Below are positions 10,700-19,562 of a stretch of DNA of 35,295 bases, piece by piece. Source of the stretch: Gammaproteobacteria bacterium (lineage in GTDB: Bacteria; Pseudomonadota; Gammaproteobacteria; Pseudomonadales; Balneatricaceae); assembly GCA_028598985.1 (NCBI GenBank), contig JAQRMV010000020.1, positions 1-35,295 of the forward strand, written 5' to 3'. The number at the start of each line of letters is the position of its first letter. Within the stretch, counting starts at the first letter, position 1. The notes below the pieces were generated by a model. That model was not told the origin of the DNA, ran no database searches, and saw nothing but the letters and a program-made list of their open reading frames with translations. The position numbers and the translations under genes are program-made.

Positions 10700-10880
10700 A
10701 TAAGGGGTTCCGATTAAGCGCCTATGTTATCGTGTTGCAAGTTTAGCATTCACTTGCTCATGTGCAAAGACACTTGCAAAATGCACCCACTCTTGGTTTC
10801 ATTACGCTTCACCTGTGGCTTTGGCCTATTTCGGCCTTCCAGCAACGTTTAATTAGCACTTCTTGTTAGATTTTATATAT
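10700..10880. promoter_or_regulatory. Divergent intergenic region between mlaF and yrbG
   Basis: 181 bases without a gene, which must hold the promoters for the leftward mla run and the rightward yrbG-kds-lpt run. A TTGCAAGT at 10735-10742 and two CACTTGC copies at 10751-10757 and 10771-10777 form an inverted and a direct repeat of the same half-site. I could not place convincing -35/-10 boxes. Regulatory role is inferred from position only. Confidence 0.4.
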
Positions 10881-11825
10881 ATGTTCATTGCAATTGCCGC
10901 CGTTCTTGTTGGTTTGGGTTTACTCATCTGGAGCGCTGACCGTTTTGTTGATGGTGCCTCCGCTACAGCCAAGCATTTAGGCATGTCGCCAATGCTGATT
11001 GGTCTAACCATAGTGGCCTTCGGCACCTCCGCGCCAGAAATGCTGGTATCTACTATGGCCGCCTTAGAGGGTTCGCCTGGCCTTGCTATAGGCAACGCCA
11101 TTGGTTCCAATATTGCTAATATCGCCTTAGTGCTTGGTGCAACGGCTCTGGTAGCACCCATACCCCTTCGCGGCAACTTGGTACGCACAGAACTGCCCAT
11201 TTTAACCGTTGCTACCATTGGCGCCGGCATCATCATGCTAGATCATTACCTGGATATTGTAGACAGCCTATTGTTATTATTCGGGTTAGTGTTGTGCCTG
11301 TACCTTTTCAAACGATATCAACAACAACATCCCGAAGATCAGATCGAGCCTATGGCCGACCTTAGCCTAAAAGCCGGTATCACCTGGTTTATCGTTGGTT
11401 TAGTGGTGCTGGCCGTTGGCTCCAGAATACTAGTAGGCGGCGCTGTCTACATCGCTACTGCCCTTGGGGTGAGCAATATGATTATTGGCCTCACTATTAT
11501 TGCCATTGGCACCAGCCTACCAGAACTTGCTGCCTCTATTATGAGTGCTCGTAAAGGACAACATGGCATCGCCCTAGGCAATATTATTGGTTCTAATATT
11601 TTTAATCTATTAGGCGTCATGGCTATTCCCGCCCTTATTAGCCCAGTAGTGATAGAAGCCGATGCCCTATGGCGTGATTATGGCTTAATGCTAGCACTCA
11701 CCTTATTTATTCTTGTGTTAGGCTTTAAAGCCCGTCGCGGCGGTACTATTACCCGTATAATTGGCGGCTTACTGCTATTGATCTATGTTATGTATATGCT
11801 TTTACTTTATACTAACGCGACATAA
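10881..11825 (+). CDS. yrbG: Calcium/sodium antiporter of the CaCA family (YrbG)
   Basis: 314 residues from ATG 10881; this start matches the E. coli YrbG N-terminus better than the TTG at 10863. About ten membrane helices with the two inverted alpha repeats of the Ca2+/cation antiporter superfamily: TIVAFGTSAPEMLVS with GNAIGSNIANIALVLG, and TIIAIGTSLPELAAS with GNIIGSNIFNLLGV. It probably exchanges Ca2+ for Na+ or H+ across the inner membrane. It starts the rightward run leading to kdsD and the lpt genes, the order seen in E. coli (yrbG-kdsD-kdsC-lptCAB). Confidence 0.92.
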   Translation: MFIAIAAVLVGLGLLIWSADRFVDGASATAKHLGMSPMLIGLTIVAFGTSAPEMLVSTMAALEGSPGLAIGNAIGSNIANIALVLGATALVAPIPLRGNLVRTELPILTVATIGAGIIMLDHYLDIVDSLLLLFGLVLCLYLFKRYQQQHPEDQIEPMADLSLKAGITWFIVGLVVLAVGSRILVGGAVYIATALGVSNMIIGLTIIAIGTSLPELAASIMSARKGQHGIALGNIIGSNIFNLLGVMAIPALISPVVIEADALWRDYGLMLALTLFILVLGFKARRGGTITRIIGGLLLLIYVMYMLLLYTNAT

Positions 11826-11848
11826 TATTATTACATGCTTCAGGAGAC

Positions 11849-12856
11849 GTGTTGAGCAACGACAACGCTATTAGCCCAACCCAAACTCAAGTAACGCCGT
11901 TTGCAAAATCGGCTTTACGCACCATCGGCTTAGAGCAAGCAGCTATTGCCGAACTGGTCACCCGTATTGATGCCTCTTTCGAGCAAGCTTGTCAGTTGCT
12001 GATAGATTGCTCGGCCCGTGTAGTGCTACTTGGCATGGGAAAATCAGGCCATATTGCCAATAAAATTGCAGCCACTTTGGCCAGCACTGGCACCCCCGCT
12101 TTTTTTGTTCATCCAGGCGAAGCCAGCCACGGGGATATGGGGATGATCACCGCTAACGATGTAGTGCTTGCCTTATCCTATTCTGGAACCACCAGCGAAA
12201 TTGTAACACTACTGCCTATACTCAAACGCTTGGGCACACCCATTATCGCCATGACCGGCGTGGCAAATTCTACTCTTGCAGTTACAGCAGACGTTCACCT
12301 AAACATAAACGTAAGCACAGAAGCTTGTCCCCTAAACCTAGCCCCAACCTCAAGCACTACGGCAAGCTTAGTGATGGGTGATGCCCTGGCCATTGCCTTA
12401 TTAGAAGCCAAAGGGTTTAACGCCAAAGATTTTGCATTCTCACACCCTGGCGGCGCTTTGGGCCGTAAACTATTATTAAAAGTGAGTGACATTATGCACT
12501 CAGGCTCTGCGCTACCTCAAGTCACTCAAGACGCTAGCTTTGCCGACGCATTAATGGAAATGACTCAAAAAAGCATGGGAATGACTGCCGTGGTTAATCC
12601 CCAAGGCAAGCTTACGGGCATTTATACAGACGGTGATTTACGCCGCAGCTTGGATCACAGCCAAGACTTACGCCAATGCCAGGTTGACGAACTCATGACT
12701 CGAGATCCCGTTCGTGCGCGAGCCGATATGTTAGCAGCGCAAGCCCTTAAGCTCATGGAACAACATAAAATAAACGCGCTGATTGTATGTAATCACAATG
12801 ACCAGCCCGTTGGGGCCATCAATATGCATGACTTATTAAAAGCAGGGGTAATTTAG
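11849..12856 (+). CDS. kdsD: D-arabinose 5-phosphate isomerase KdsD
   Basis: 335 residues (E. coli KdsD 328). It converts ribulose 5-phosphate to arabinose 5-phosphate, the first step of Kdo synthesis for LPS. An N-terminal SIS domain holds LGMGKSGHIA (61-70) and the SYSGTTSEI segment, and a pair of CBS domains (about 215-330) follows. The AGGAG at 11842-11846 lies only 2 bases from the GTG at 11849 but 5 bases from a TTG at 11852, so translation may really begin one codon later. Followed after one base by kdsC. Confidence 0.94.
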   Translation: MLSNDNAISPTQTQVTPFAKSALRTIGLEQAAIAELVTRIDASFEQACQLLIDCSARVVLLGMGKSGHIANKIAATLASTGTPAFFVHPGEASHGDMGMITANDVVLALSYSGTTSEIVTLLPILKRLGTPIIAMTGVANSTLAVTADVHLNINVSTEACPLNLAPTSSTTASLVMGDALAIALLEAKGFNAKDFAFSHPGGALGRKLLLKVSDIMHSGSALPQVTQDASFADALMEMTQKSMGMTAVVNPQGKLTGIYTDGDLRRSLDHSQDLRQCQVDELMTRDPVRARADMLAAQALKLMEQHKINALIVCNHNDQPVGAINMHDLLKAGVI

Positions 12857-12857
12857 T

Positions 12858-13424
12858 ATGTCTTCTCAAACTAAAAAAAATGCCGCCCTTAATGAATATG
12901 CACTCCCAATACGCATACTAGCACTGGATGTGGATGGTATTCTCAGCGATGGCCAACTTTATTTCGGCAACCAAGGTGAAGAAATCAAAGCCTTCAACAG
13001 CTTAGATGGCCATGGCATTAAAATGCTACAGTCTACTGGCGTAAAGGTGGCGATTATTACCGGAAGAACCTCCAACATTGTAGCCCAACGTGCCCAACAG
13101 CTAGGCATTGAATTATTACTACAGGGCCGTGAAGATAAACTCACTGCTCTGCACGAACTCACACAACATTTAAAGCTAGATTGGTCGCAAATGGCCTACA
13201 TGGGTGATGACCTGCCCGACTTAGCAGCCATCATTAAAGTTGGGCTAGGCATTACTGTACCCAACGCCGCCAGTACTATGGCCCAGCACAGCCAATACCT
13301 TACCCAGCGCTCCGGTGGCCAAGGTGCGGTACGCGAAGTATGCGACTTAATTATGCAAGCACAAGGCACCTGGCAAGCGGCTTTAGCGCCATACCTTCAC
13401 ACACAACTGCCTTCGTCCACCTAA
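12858..13424 (+). CDS. kdsC: 3-deoxy-D-manno-octulosonate 8-phosphate phosphatase KdsC
   Basis: 188 residues, same length as E. coli KdsC. HAD-superfamily phosphatase with motif I LDVDGILSDG, motif II region TGRTS and motif III GDDLPDL. It removes phosphate from Kdo-8-P to give Kdo. A GGGG Shine-Dalgarno lies inside the end of kdsD. The stop overlaps the lptC start (TAATG), so the Kdo and LPS-export genes are translationally coupled. Confidence 0.94.
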   Translation: MSSQTKKNAALNEYALPIRILALDVDGILSDGQLYFGNQGEEIKAFNSLDGHGIKMLQSTGVKVAIITGRTSNIVAQRAQQLGIELLLQGREDKLTALHELTQHLKLDWSQMAYMGDDLPDLAAIIKVGLGITVPNAASTMAQHSQYLTQRSGGQGAVREVCDLIMQAQGTWQAALAPYLHTQLPSST

Positions 13425-13996
13425 TGGCGGTATTATTTAAAGGCCGCTGGCTTTATATCAATTTAATCACCTTGGGTTTGGTGTTTTTGGTGTTTTGGTG
13501 GTGGCAACAAACTACTCAAGAGGTGGCAGAATCTGAAGCTAACTGGATCCCAGACTACTATCTAACACATGCCACTATCAGCCAATACGATGATCAAGGC
13601 GTATTAAGTTCTAGCATCAGTGCCGAGCGATTTACTCATATTAGAGAGTTTGGCACTACGGATATGATCCGCCCTCGATTTAACCTCTACCTACAAGACA
13701 GTAGTGCTTGGTTCGGCAAAGCTGAAGAAGGCCTTATTTTAGACTCAGGCGCACAAATCAACCTTTCGGGTAATGTGTTAGTGACTAATGGCCCAGACAT
13801 TTTGCGCCCCCTGAGCCTTAAAAGCCAAAGCTTAAGGTTATTCCCCAATCAAAACTATGCCGAATCTGATGACCGGGTGCAATTAATTGGCAAACATAGC
13901 CACTTGACGGGCAAGGGAATGCAGCTCACACTCGATAGCCAACGACTACTGCTCTTGAATCAAGTGACAGGCACTCACCTTGCACCACGGAATTAA
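13424..13996 (+). CDS. lptC: LPS export protein LptC
   Basis: 190 residues from ATG 13424 (E. coli 191); an earlier in-frame start inside kdsC at 13340 is not needed. One N-terminal transmembrane helix (about 9-27) precedes a periplasmic beta-jellyroll domain (about 50-185). LptC sits on the LptB2FG transporter and hands LPS to LptA. Sequence is divergent, as usual for LptC, but size, anchor and place between kdsC and lptA make the call secure. Confidence 0.9.
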   Translation: MAVLFKGRWLYINLITLGLVFLVFWWWQQTTQEVAESEANWIPDYYLTHATISQYDDQGVLSSSISAERFTHIREFGTTDMIRPRFNLYLQDSSAWFGKAEEGLILDSGAQINLSGNVLVTNGPDILRPLSLKSQSLRLFPNQNYAESDDRVQLIGKHSHLTGKGMQLTLDSQRLLLLNQVTGTHLAPRN

Positions 13997-14003
13997 CAAT
14001 TAT

Positions 14004-14561
14004 ATGCCCACTCTATACTCTGGTACCGCGTCACACTTAACTATTTGGCATGCTTTGTTGAGAGGCTGCACGTTAACTGTAGTTTTGTTAGCAAGCCCTT
14101 TGACTTGGGCCTTAGATAATGACCGAAAACAGCCATTAAACATTGCTGCCGATCGCGCTGAGCTTAACGAAGCAGACGGATATTCAATTTATACGGGCAA
14201 TGTGATTATTACCCAAGGCAGTATGATTATTGAGGCCTCCACTATAAAAATCACGTTTAATGATGACGGTATTGAGAGGTTATTTGCAACAGAGGGCAAC
14301 CACGATGGTTTAGCCTACATGCGTCAAAAAAGCGAGCCTACCAATGATGGCCGCAGCGACTTAATGGAAGCTTGGGCTGGCAATATTGATTATAACGTTA
14401 ATGCGGAATTTCTAACACTTCTAGGCCAGGCTAAGCTAATCCAGCGGGGCAATGAGTTCAGCGGCAATAAAATCCTATTCGACGTGCCCAAAGACAACGT
14501 CAAGGCCACCGGTGGAGAAGGCAAACGAGTGAATATGATTTTCCTGCCCAAAGCCCAATAA
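14004..14561 (+). CDS. lptA: LPS transport periplasmic protein LptA
   Basis: 185 residues from ATG 14004, the same length as E. coli LptA; a TTG at 13980 within lptC would lengthen the signal peptide without reason. A signal peptide (about 1-34, ending near PLTWA) precedes an OstA-like jellyroll with the repeated [19 protein letters not shown] pattern. LptA polymers bridge the periplasm and carry LPS from LptC to LptD. Four bases separate it from lptB. Confidence 0.92.
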   Translation: MPTLYSGTASHLTIWHALLRGCTLTVVLLASPLTWALDNDRKQPLNIAADRAELNEADGYSIYTGNVIITQGSMIIEASTIKITFNDDGIERLFATEGNHDGLAYMRQKSEPTNDGRSDLMEAWAGNIDYNVNAEFLTLLGQAKLIQRGNEFSGNKILFDVPKDNVKATGGEGKRVNMIFLPKAQ

Positions 14562-14565
14562 CTTC

Positions 14566-15312
14566 ATGTTAAATAAGACGACTCAAATGGCAACCTTAGA
14601 AGCCCGCAACCTTGCTAAATCTTATAGCAAGCGAGCCATAGTAAAAGACGTTAATATCAGTATAGAAGCTGGCCAAGTGGTGGGGCTTTTAGGCCCCAAC
14701 GGGGCCGGAAAAACCACCTGTTTTTATATGATTGTTGGCTTAGTAAAAGCGGATCGCGGCCAAGTTTTTATCAATCAAGAAGATATCTCACACCAACCGA
14801 TGCATGGCAGAGCCCGTAAAGGCATTGGCTACCTACCCCAAGAAGCTTCTGTGTTTCGCAAGCTTACCGTGGCACAAAATATTTTAGCTATTCTTCAAAC
14901 TCAGAAACAATTGACTAATAATCAGCGTTCAAAGAAGTTAGAAAGCCTACTAATAGAGTTTAACATCACCCATATTCGCAACAGCCTAGGCATGAGTTTG
15001 TCGGGCGGTGAGCGCCGCCGTGTTGAAATAGCTCGTGCCCTGGCCAGCGAGCCACAATTTATACTGCTAGACGAACCCTTCGCTGGCGTTGATCCTATTT
15101 CTGTAAAAGACATTAAGCAAATTATTCAACAACTACGTGACAAGGGCATAGGCGTGTTGATTACAGACCATAACGTGCGCGAAACCTTGGATATTTGTGA
15201 CTTAGCCTATATTGTCAGTGAAGGTTATATTTTGGCCCATGGCAGCAGCGACGACATCTTAAAGAACCAACAGGTAAAAGAGGTATACTTAGGCGACGAT
15301 TTCACATTGTAG
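14566..15312 (+). CDS. lptB: LPS export ABC transporter ATP-binding protein LptB
   Basis: 248 residues from ATG 14566; an ATG at 14587 ([13 protein letters not shown]) would give 241 residues, exactly the E. coli LptB length, and may be the real start, since neither has a strong ribosome site. Walker [10 protein letters not shown], signature [16 protein letters not shown], Walker [15 protein letters not shown]-loop TDHNVRE. It drives extraction of LPS from the inner membrane with LptF and LptG, which are encoded elsewhere. Followed 40 bases later by rpoN, as in E. coli and Pseudomonas. Confidence 0.95.
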   Translation: MLNKTTQMATLEARNLAKSYSKRAIVKDVNISIEAGQVVGLLGPNGAGKTTCFYMIVGLVKADRGQVFINQEDISHQPMHGRARKGIGYLPQEASVFRKLTVAQNILAILQTQKQLTNNQRSKKLESLLIEFNITHIRNSLGMSLSGGERRRVEIARALASEPQFILLDEPFAGVDPISVKDIKQIIQQLRDKGIGVLITDHNVRETLDICDLAYIVSEGYILAHGSSDDILKNQQVKEVYLGDDFTL

Positions 15313-15352
15313 CTAAGTCACCACTTTTACAAACCAATAAATTAGCCTAATT

Positions 15353-16837
15353 ATGAAAGCATCTTTGCAGCTCAAAATGAATCAGCAACTGGTGATGACA
15401 CCCCAGTTACAACAAGCGATTCGTTTATTGCAGCTTTCTACGCTGGACCTGCAACAAGAAATCCAACAAGCATTAGATAACAACCCCCTGCTTAAACTTG
15501 AAGATGAGCTCGACCTTGCCGATGCTAAAATTGCACAAACAGACGAGGATGTTTCGCTTACCGATTCCCTTACCGAGCACCTTGCAGACGAACATAAAGC
15601 CGACAGTGAGTGGAGCGAAGAAATTCCCGTAGAACTTGCCACAGACAGCGTATGGGATGATATTTATCAAAACTCCACTACACCTGCCATGGGGCCTAGT
15701 GACGATTTCGACTTCGACACATATAACAGCCACGAACCTACCCTACAAGAACACTTAACATGGCAGCTCAACGTTAGCCGCTTAAGTGACCTAGACCAAT
15801 TCATTGGCGCAAGCATCATAGATGCCGTAGACGACAGAGGTTACCTTAGCCAAAACTTGATAGAAATTACCGAAGGCATTAATCGCAATTTAGCCCAGCA
15901 AATGGCACAACCAATTGAAGAAGACGAAGCCCATGCGGTGCTTACTTTAATTCAACAGTTCGATCCTGTTGGCTCTGCAGCACTGGATTTGAGAGATTGC
16001 CTGCTAATACAGCTAAAACACATGCCGCCAGACACCCCATGGCTCCAAGGCGCCATTACAGTGGTAGACAAATATTTGGACTTACTCGGCACCCACGATT
16101 ACAGCACCTTAAAACGCCGCTGCGGATATGCAGAGCATGAGTTACAACACATTCTGCAACGTATCACTCAATTACAACCAGAACCTGGAACCATCATTGC
16201 TTCCAGCCAAACAGACTATGTGACTCCCGACGTTATGGTACGCAAAGTTAACAACATATGGCGGGTAGAACTTAATCCAGACTCAGCACCAAAAATAACC
16301 ATCAATCAACAATATGCAGACCTAAGCAATAGCGCCAATAATAACGATAAAAACTATATTAAAAGCCACCTGCAAGAAGCTCGCTGGTTTATAAAAAGTC
16401 TTGAAAGCCGCAATGACACCTTACTTAAAGTGGCTGGCCGTATTTGTGAAATCCAACAAGGCTTTTTAGACCACGGCGAAGAAGCCATGAAACCGTTAGT
16501 TCTTTCCGAAGTAGCCGAACATGTAGAAATGCATGAGTCCACCATTTCACGAGTAACCACCCAAAAATACATGCATACGCCAAGGGGCATCTTTGAACTA
16601 AAGTATTTTTTTTCTAGCCATGTGGCCACAGCTAGCGGAGGCGAATGTTCGTCTACGGCCATTAGAGCACTGATTAAGAAGTTGATCACAGCAGAATTAA
16701 AACGCAAGCCTTTGAGTGACAGTAAATTAACAAACATGCTGGGGTTGCAAGGTATTAAGGTGGCTCGCAGAACCGTAGCAAAATACCGTGAAAGCATGAA
16801 TATTCCGCCATCCAATGAACGCAAACAGCTCGCCTGA
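15353..16837 (+). CDS. rpoN: RNA polymerase sigma-54 factor RpoN
   Basis: 494 residues. Region I at the N-terminus is glutamine/leucine-rich (LQLKMNQQLVMTPQLQQAI), region II is acidic (about 50-125), and the C-terminus carries the RpoN box ARRTVAKYRE at 471-480 that reads the -24 element. Sigma-54 directs transcription that needs an AAA+ activator, typically for nitrogen use, transport and motility. Position after lptB and before ptsN is conserved, but the hpf gene that normally lies between rpoN and ptsN is missing. Confidence 0.97.
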   Translation: MKASLQLKMNQQLVMTPQLQQAIRLLQLSTLDLQQEIQQALDNNPLLKLEDELDLADAKIAQTDEDVSLTDSLTEHLADEHKADSEWSEEIPVELATDSVWDDIYQNSTTPAMGPSDDFDFDTYNSHEPTLQEHLTWQLNVSRLSDLDQFIGASIIDAVDDRGYLSQNLIEITEGINRNLAQQMAQPIEEDEAHAVLTLIQQFDPVGSAALDLRDCLLIQLKHMPPDTPWLQGAITVVDKYLDLLGTHDYSTLKRRCGYAEHELQHILQRITQLQPEPGTIIASSQTDYVTPDVMVRKVNNIWRVELNPDSAPKITINQQYADLSNSANNNDKNYIKSHLQEARWFIKSLESRNDTLLKVAGRICEIQQGFLDHGEEAMKPLVLSEVAEHVEMHESTISRVTTQKYMHTPRGIFELKYFFSSHVATASGGECSSTAIRALIKKLITAELKRKPLSDSKLTNMLGLQGIKVARRTVAKYRESMNIPPSNERKQLA

Positions 16838-16867
16838 GCATAATCCCTAAAAGGGCTAGTACCCACT

Positions 16868-17314
16868 ATGAAAATTAGCGACATCCTTACTCCAGCACGA
16901 ACACTGGCAGATCTTAATTGCGTCAGCAAAAAACGCACCTTAGAATCCATTAGCCACTGGCTTGCAGAACAAATGCCAGATTTTAACGGCAGAGAAGTTT
17001 TTAATGCGTTAATCAACCGCGAAAAACTAGGCAGCACCGGCTTTGGTGACGGCATTGCGATCCCCCACTGTCGCTTATCCAGCTGTACCCAAGTGACCGG
17101 TGCGTTGATCCGTCTATCCACAGCGGTAGATTTTGATGCAATTGATCAGCAACCGGTAGATTTACTGTTTGTATTGTTAGTGCCATTAGAAGCGACCGAT
17201 GAACACCTACAAATATTGGCCACTCTTGCAGGCAGTTTTGGCCAGCCGGAGTATAGAGAGCAGCTGCGCAATGCGGCCGACGCGAATGCCATGTACCAAA
17301 TCGCTATCGCTTAA
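16868..17314 (+). CDS. ptsN: Nitrogen PTS EIIA component PtsN
   Basis: 148 residues. EIIA-Ntr fold with the phospho-acceptor H67 in GDGIAIPHCR. It receives phosphate from NPr (ptsO) and regulates potassium, nitrogen and envelope functions rather than sugar uptake. It lies 30 bases after rpoN and 74 bases before ptsO; rapZ, which usually sits between ptsN and ptsO in gammaproteobacteria, is absent. No other PTS transport gene is in the window. Confidence 0.93.
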   Translation: MKISDILTPARTLADLNCVSKKRTLESISHWLAEQMPDFNGREVFNALINREKLGSTGFGDGIAIPHCRLSSCTQVTGALIRLSTAVDFDAIDQQPVDLLFVLLVPLEATDEHLQILATLAGSFGQPEYREQLRNAADANAMYQIAIA

Positions 17315-17388
17315 ATCTCCCAAAACGGGTATGCTATATGGCCGCTATTGATAGTCCTTATTAGGCCATTTCCGTTAGGTTTTTTTAC

Positions 17389-17658
17389 ATGATCTACCAG
17401 CAAATCACAATCATTAATAAGCTTGGATTGCACGCGCGCGCTGCAGCTAAGCTTGTAGGTGTGGCTGGTCGCCATGGATGTAGTATAGAAATAGGCAGCG
17501 ATGGGAAAATGGTAGATGCTAAAAGCATCATGTCAGTGATGTTGCTAGCTGCATCACAGGGTACCGTGTTAGATCTTAAAGTCAGTGGTGATGGAGCCCA
17601 AGAGGCTTTCGACGATGTATTTGAATTAGTGAATAACTATTTTGACGAAGGCGAATAA
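17389..17658 (+). CDS. ptsO: Phosphocarrier protein NPr (HPr family)
   Basis: 89 residues, the HPr/NPr length. The phosphorylated H15 sits in KLGLHARAAAKLV, and S46 in DAKSIMSVM is present. NPr passes phosphate from EI-Ntr (PtsP) to PtsN next door. The gene overlaps nothing upstream; the mgtE start follows 13 bases after its stop. Confidence 0.92.
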   Translation: MIYQQITIINKLGLHARAAAKLVGVAGRHGCSIEIGSDGKMVDAKSIMSVMLLAASQGTVLDLKVSGDGAQEAFDDVFELVNNYFDEGE

Positions 17659-17671
17659 GGGTAACAACGTC

Positions 17672-19006
17672 ATGAAATCCCGCCTTAAAGAACTTAACGA
17701 CGCCCTCGACAGTGGTGCTTTTATTCAAGCGCGCCACATGCTTAACCACACCCTAAAACCCGCCCATACCGCGCACTTACTAGAGTCCTCACCACCCCGA
17801 GAGCGCGAGGTGCTCTGGAACCTAGTAGATCCAGAGCTGGAAGGTGAGGTGTTGCAACATTTGAGTGACGACATTCAAGCCGAATTCGTTAATCAAATGA
17901 ACACCGAGGAGCTACTCCAAGCCACCGAAAACCTCGACACCGATGACTTTGCCGATATCTTGCAACAGCTACCCAAAAAGGTAATGCAAGAAGTACTGAA
18001 TAGCTTAGGCCAACAAGACCGTGACCGTGTAGAACAAGTGTTGTCTTATCCAGAAGACACGGCCGGCGGGCTTATGAACACAGACGTTGTGAGCATCCGC
18101 CCCGACCTCACCATTGATGCTGTGCTGCGTTACCTACGCCGCCATGACAGCATGCCAGAAGCCACCGACAACTTATTTGTGGTTTCAAGGAAAGATCGTT
18201 ACATCGGGTTATTGCCAGTAACGAGCCTACTGGTGAGTGACCCAAATACGCTCATTTTAGATGTTATGGATACCGAGCGTGAAGCCATACCCGCAGATTT
18301 AGACGAAACCGACGTAGCCAACCTGTTTGAGCGTAATGACTGGATTTCTGCCCCTGTAGTCAACCAAGATGGCCGTTTGGTTGGCCGTATCACCATTGAC
18401 GACGTGGTAGACGTTATCCGTGAAGAAGCAGATCACTCACTCATGCGAATGGCTGGACTAGACGATGACGAAGACACTTTTGCTCCCGTGTTTAAAACAT
18501 CCAAACGAAGAGCACTGTGGCTAGGCATTAACTTGTTAACTGCCCTGTTAGCCTCTGCGGTTATTGGCCTATTCCAGCACACTATAGAACAAGTGGTAGC
18601 GCTTGCTATTCTTATGCCTATTGTTGCGAGTATGGGTGGCATTGCCGGCAGCCAAGCATTAACCATTGTTATCCGAGGCCAAGCCCTAGGCCACGTAGAA
18701 CGCAGCAACATTGGTTATTTGCTTAACCGAGAAATTATTGTAGGCGCCATTAATGGCTTAATCTGGGCTAGTGTGGTTGCTAGCATTGCCAGCTGGTGGT
18801 TCTCCGACTTTACCATAGGGCTTATTATAGCCATTGCCATGGTCATCAATTTAGTTGTGGCTGCAATTTGTGGCACCTCCCTTCCCGTCATCCTGAAAGC
18901 AATGAACATTGATCCTGCTTTAGCTGGAGGCGTTATTTTAACCACCATCACTGATGTGGTCGGGTTTTGTGCCTTTTTAGGCCTCGCCACATTATTTTAC
19001 GCGTAA
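17672..19006 (+). CDS. mgtE: Magnesium transporter MgtE
   Basis: 444 residues from ATG 17672, preceded by AAGGG; an upstream TTG at 17642 overlapping ptsO is less likely. Order: N-terminal superhelical MgtE_N domain (about 20-125), paired CBS domains (about 130-255) and five C-terminal membrane helices (about 280-443) with the pore segments GGIAGSQALTIVIRG and TTITDVVGF. It is a Mg2+ channel gated by Mg2+ binding to the cytosolic domains. MgtE directly after ptsO occurs in several Pseudomonas-related genomes. Confidence 0.94.
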   Translation: MKSRLKELNDALDSGAFIQARHMLNHTLKPAHTAHLLESSPPREREVLWNLVDPELEGEVLQHLSDDIQAEFVNQMNTEELLQATENLDTDDFADILQQLPKKVMQEVLNSLGQQDRDRVEQVLSYPEDTAGGLMNTDVVSIRPDLTIDAVLRYLRRHDSMPEATDNLFVVSRKDRYIGLLPVTSLLVSDPNTLILDVMDTEREAIPADLDETDVANLFERNDWISAPVVNQDGRLVGRITIDDVVDVIREEADHSLMRMAGLDDDEDTFAPVFKTSKRRALWLGINLLTALLASAVIGLFQHTIEQVVALAILMPIVASMGGIAGSQALTIVIRGQALGHVERSNIGYLLNREIIVGAINGLIWASVVASIASWWFSDFTIGLIIAIAMVINLVVAAICGTSLPVILKAMNIDPALAGGVILTTITDVVGFCAFLGLATLFYA

Positions 19007-19016
19007 GGAATTTATT

Positions 19017-19562
19017 ATGGGCAAAGTCAAAGCCCGAAAAGCCGCAGCAGAACTAGAAGCCCTGCAACAGAACCTCCCCGCTGAAGAAGAGCTTAGCCGT
19101 ACGCAGATTAAGCGTGCCATGGAAGCACTACAAGCATTAGGCAGTAAGCTTGTGGATCTAAAACCATCGGAACTGGCCCGAATCCCTATGAGCGACACAC
19201 TACAGACCGCCATTGAAGAGTCTCGTCGTATTAATCAAAACGAAGCTAAACGCCGTCATTTACAATACATTGGTAAGGTGATGCGCGACGAAGATTCCGA
19301 ATCTATTGCTAAAGCTTTAGCAGTATTAGATTCGGGTTCAGATGAACATCGCCGTACTTTTCACCAATTGGAAACTTGGCGAGATGGCTTAATTGCCAAT
19401 AACCCAGACACTTTGAACGAGATTGTAGCCTTACATCACGAAGCCGATCGCCAGCACATCAACCACTTGGTGAAGCAGGCGCAAAGTCTGAATCAGGAAG
19501 CTAAGGCCAAGTCTGCCACCAAAAAACTGTTTAAATACTTACGTCAGCTGGCAGATGTTTAA
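19017..19562 (+). CDS. yjgA: YjgA/DarP-like ribosome-associated protein (DUF615)
   Basis: 181 residues (E. coli YjgA 183), highly charged and mainly helical. Family features: ELSRTQIKRAMEALQALGSKL near the N-terminus (about 24-44) and the AKRRHLQYIGKVMRDED block (about 76-92). YjgA (DarP) associates with late large-subunit ribosome assembly intermediates. An AAGGAA ribosome site precedes ATG 19017, 10 bases after mgtE. It converges on the lambda-P-like gene with overlapping stop codons. Confidence 0.9.
   Translation: MGKVKARKAAAELEALQQNLPAEEELSRTQIKRAMEALQALGSKLVDLKPSELARIPMSDTLQTAIEESRRINQNEAKRRHLQYIGKVMRDEDSESIAKALAVLDSGSDEHRRTFHQLETWRDGLIANNPDTLNEIVALHHEADRQHINHLVKQAQSLNQEAKAKSATKKLFKYLRQLADV

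Noticed and set aside
16354-17121. 255-codon open frame on the minus strand across rpoN and ptsN
   Set aside because: It is antisense to two clear conserved genes and shows no recognisable protein features; a shadow of the coding frames.
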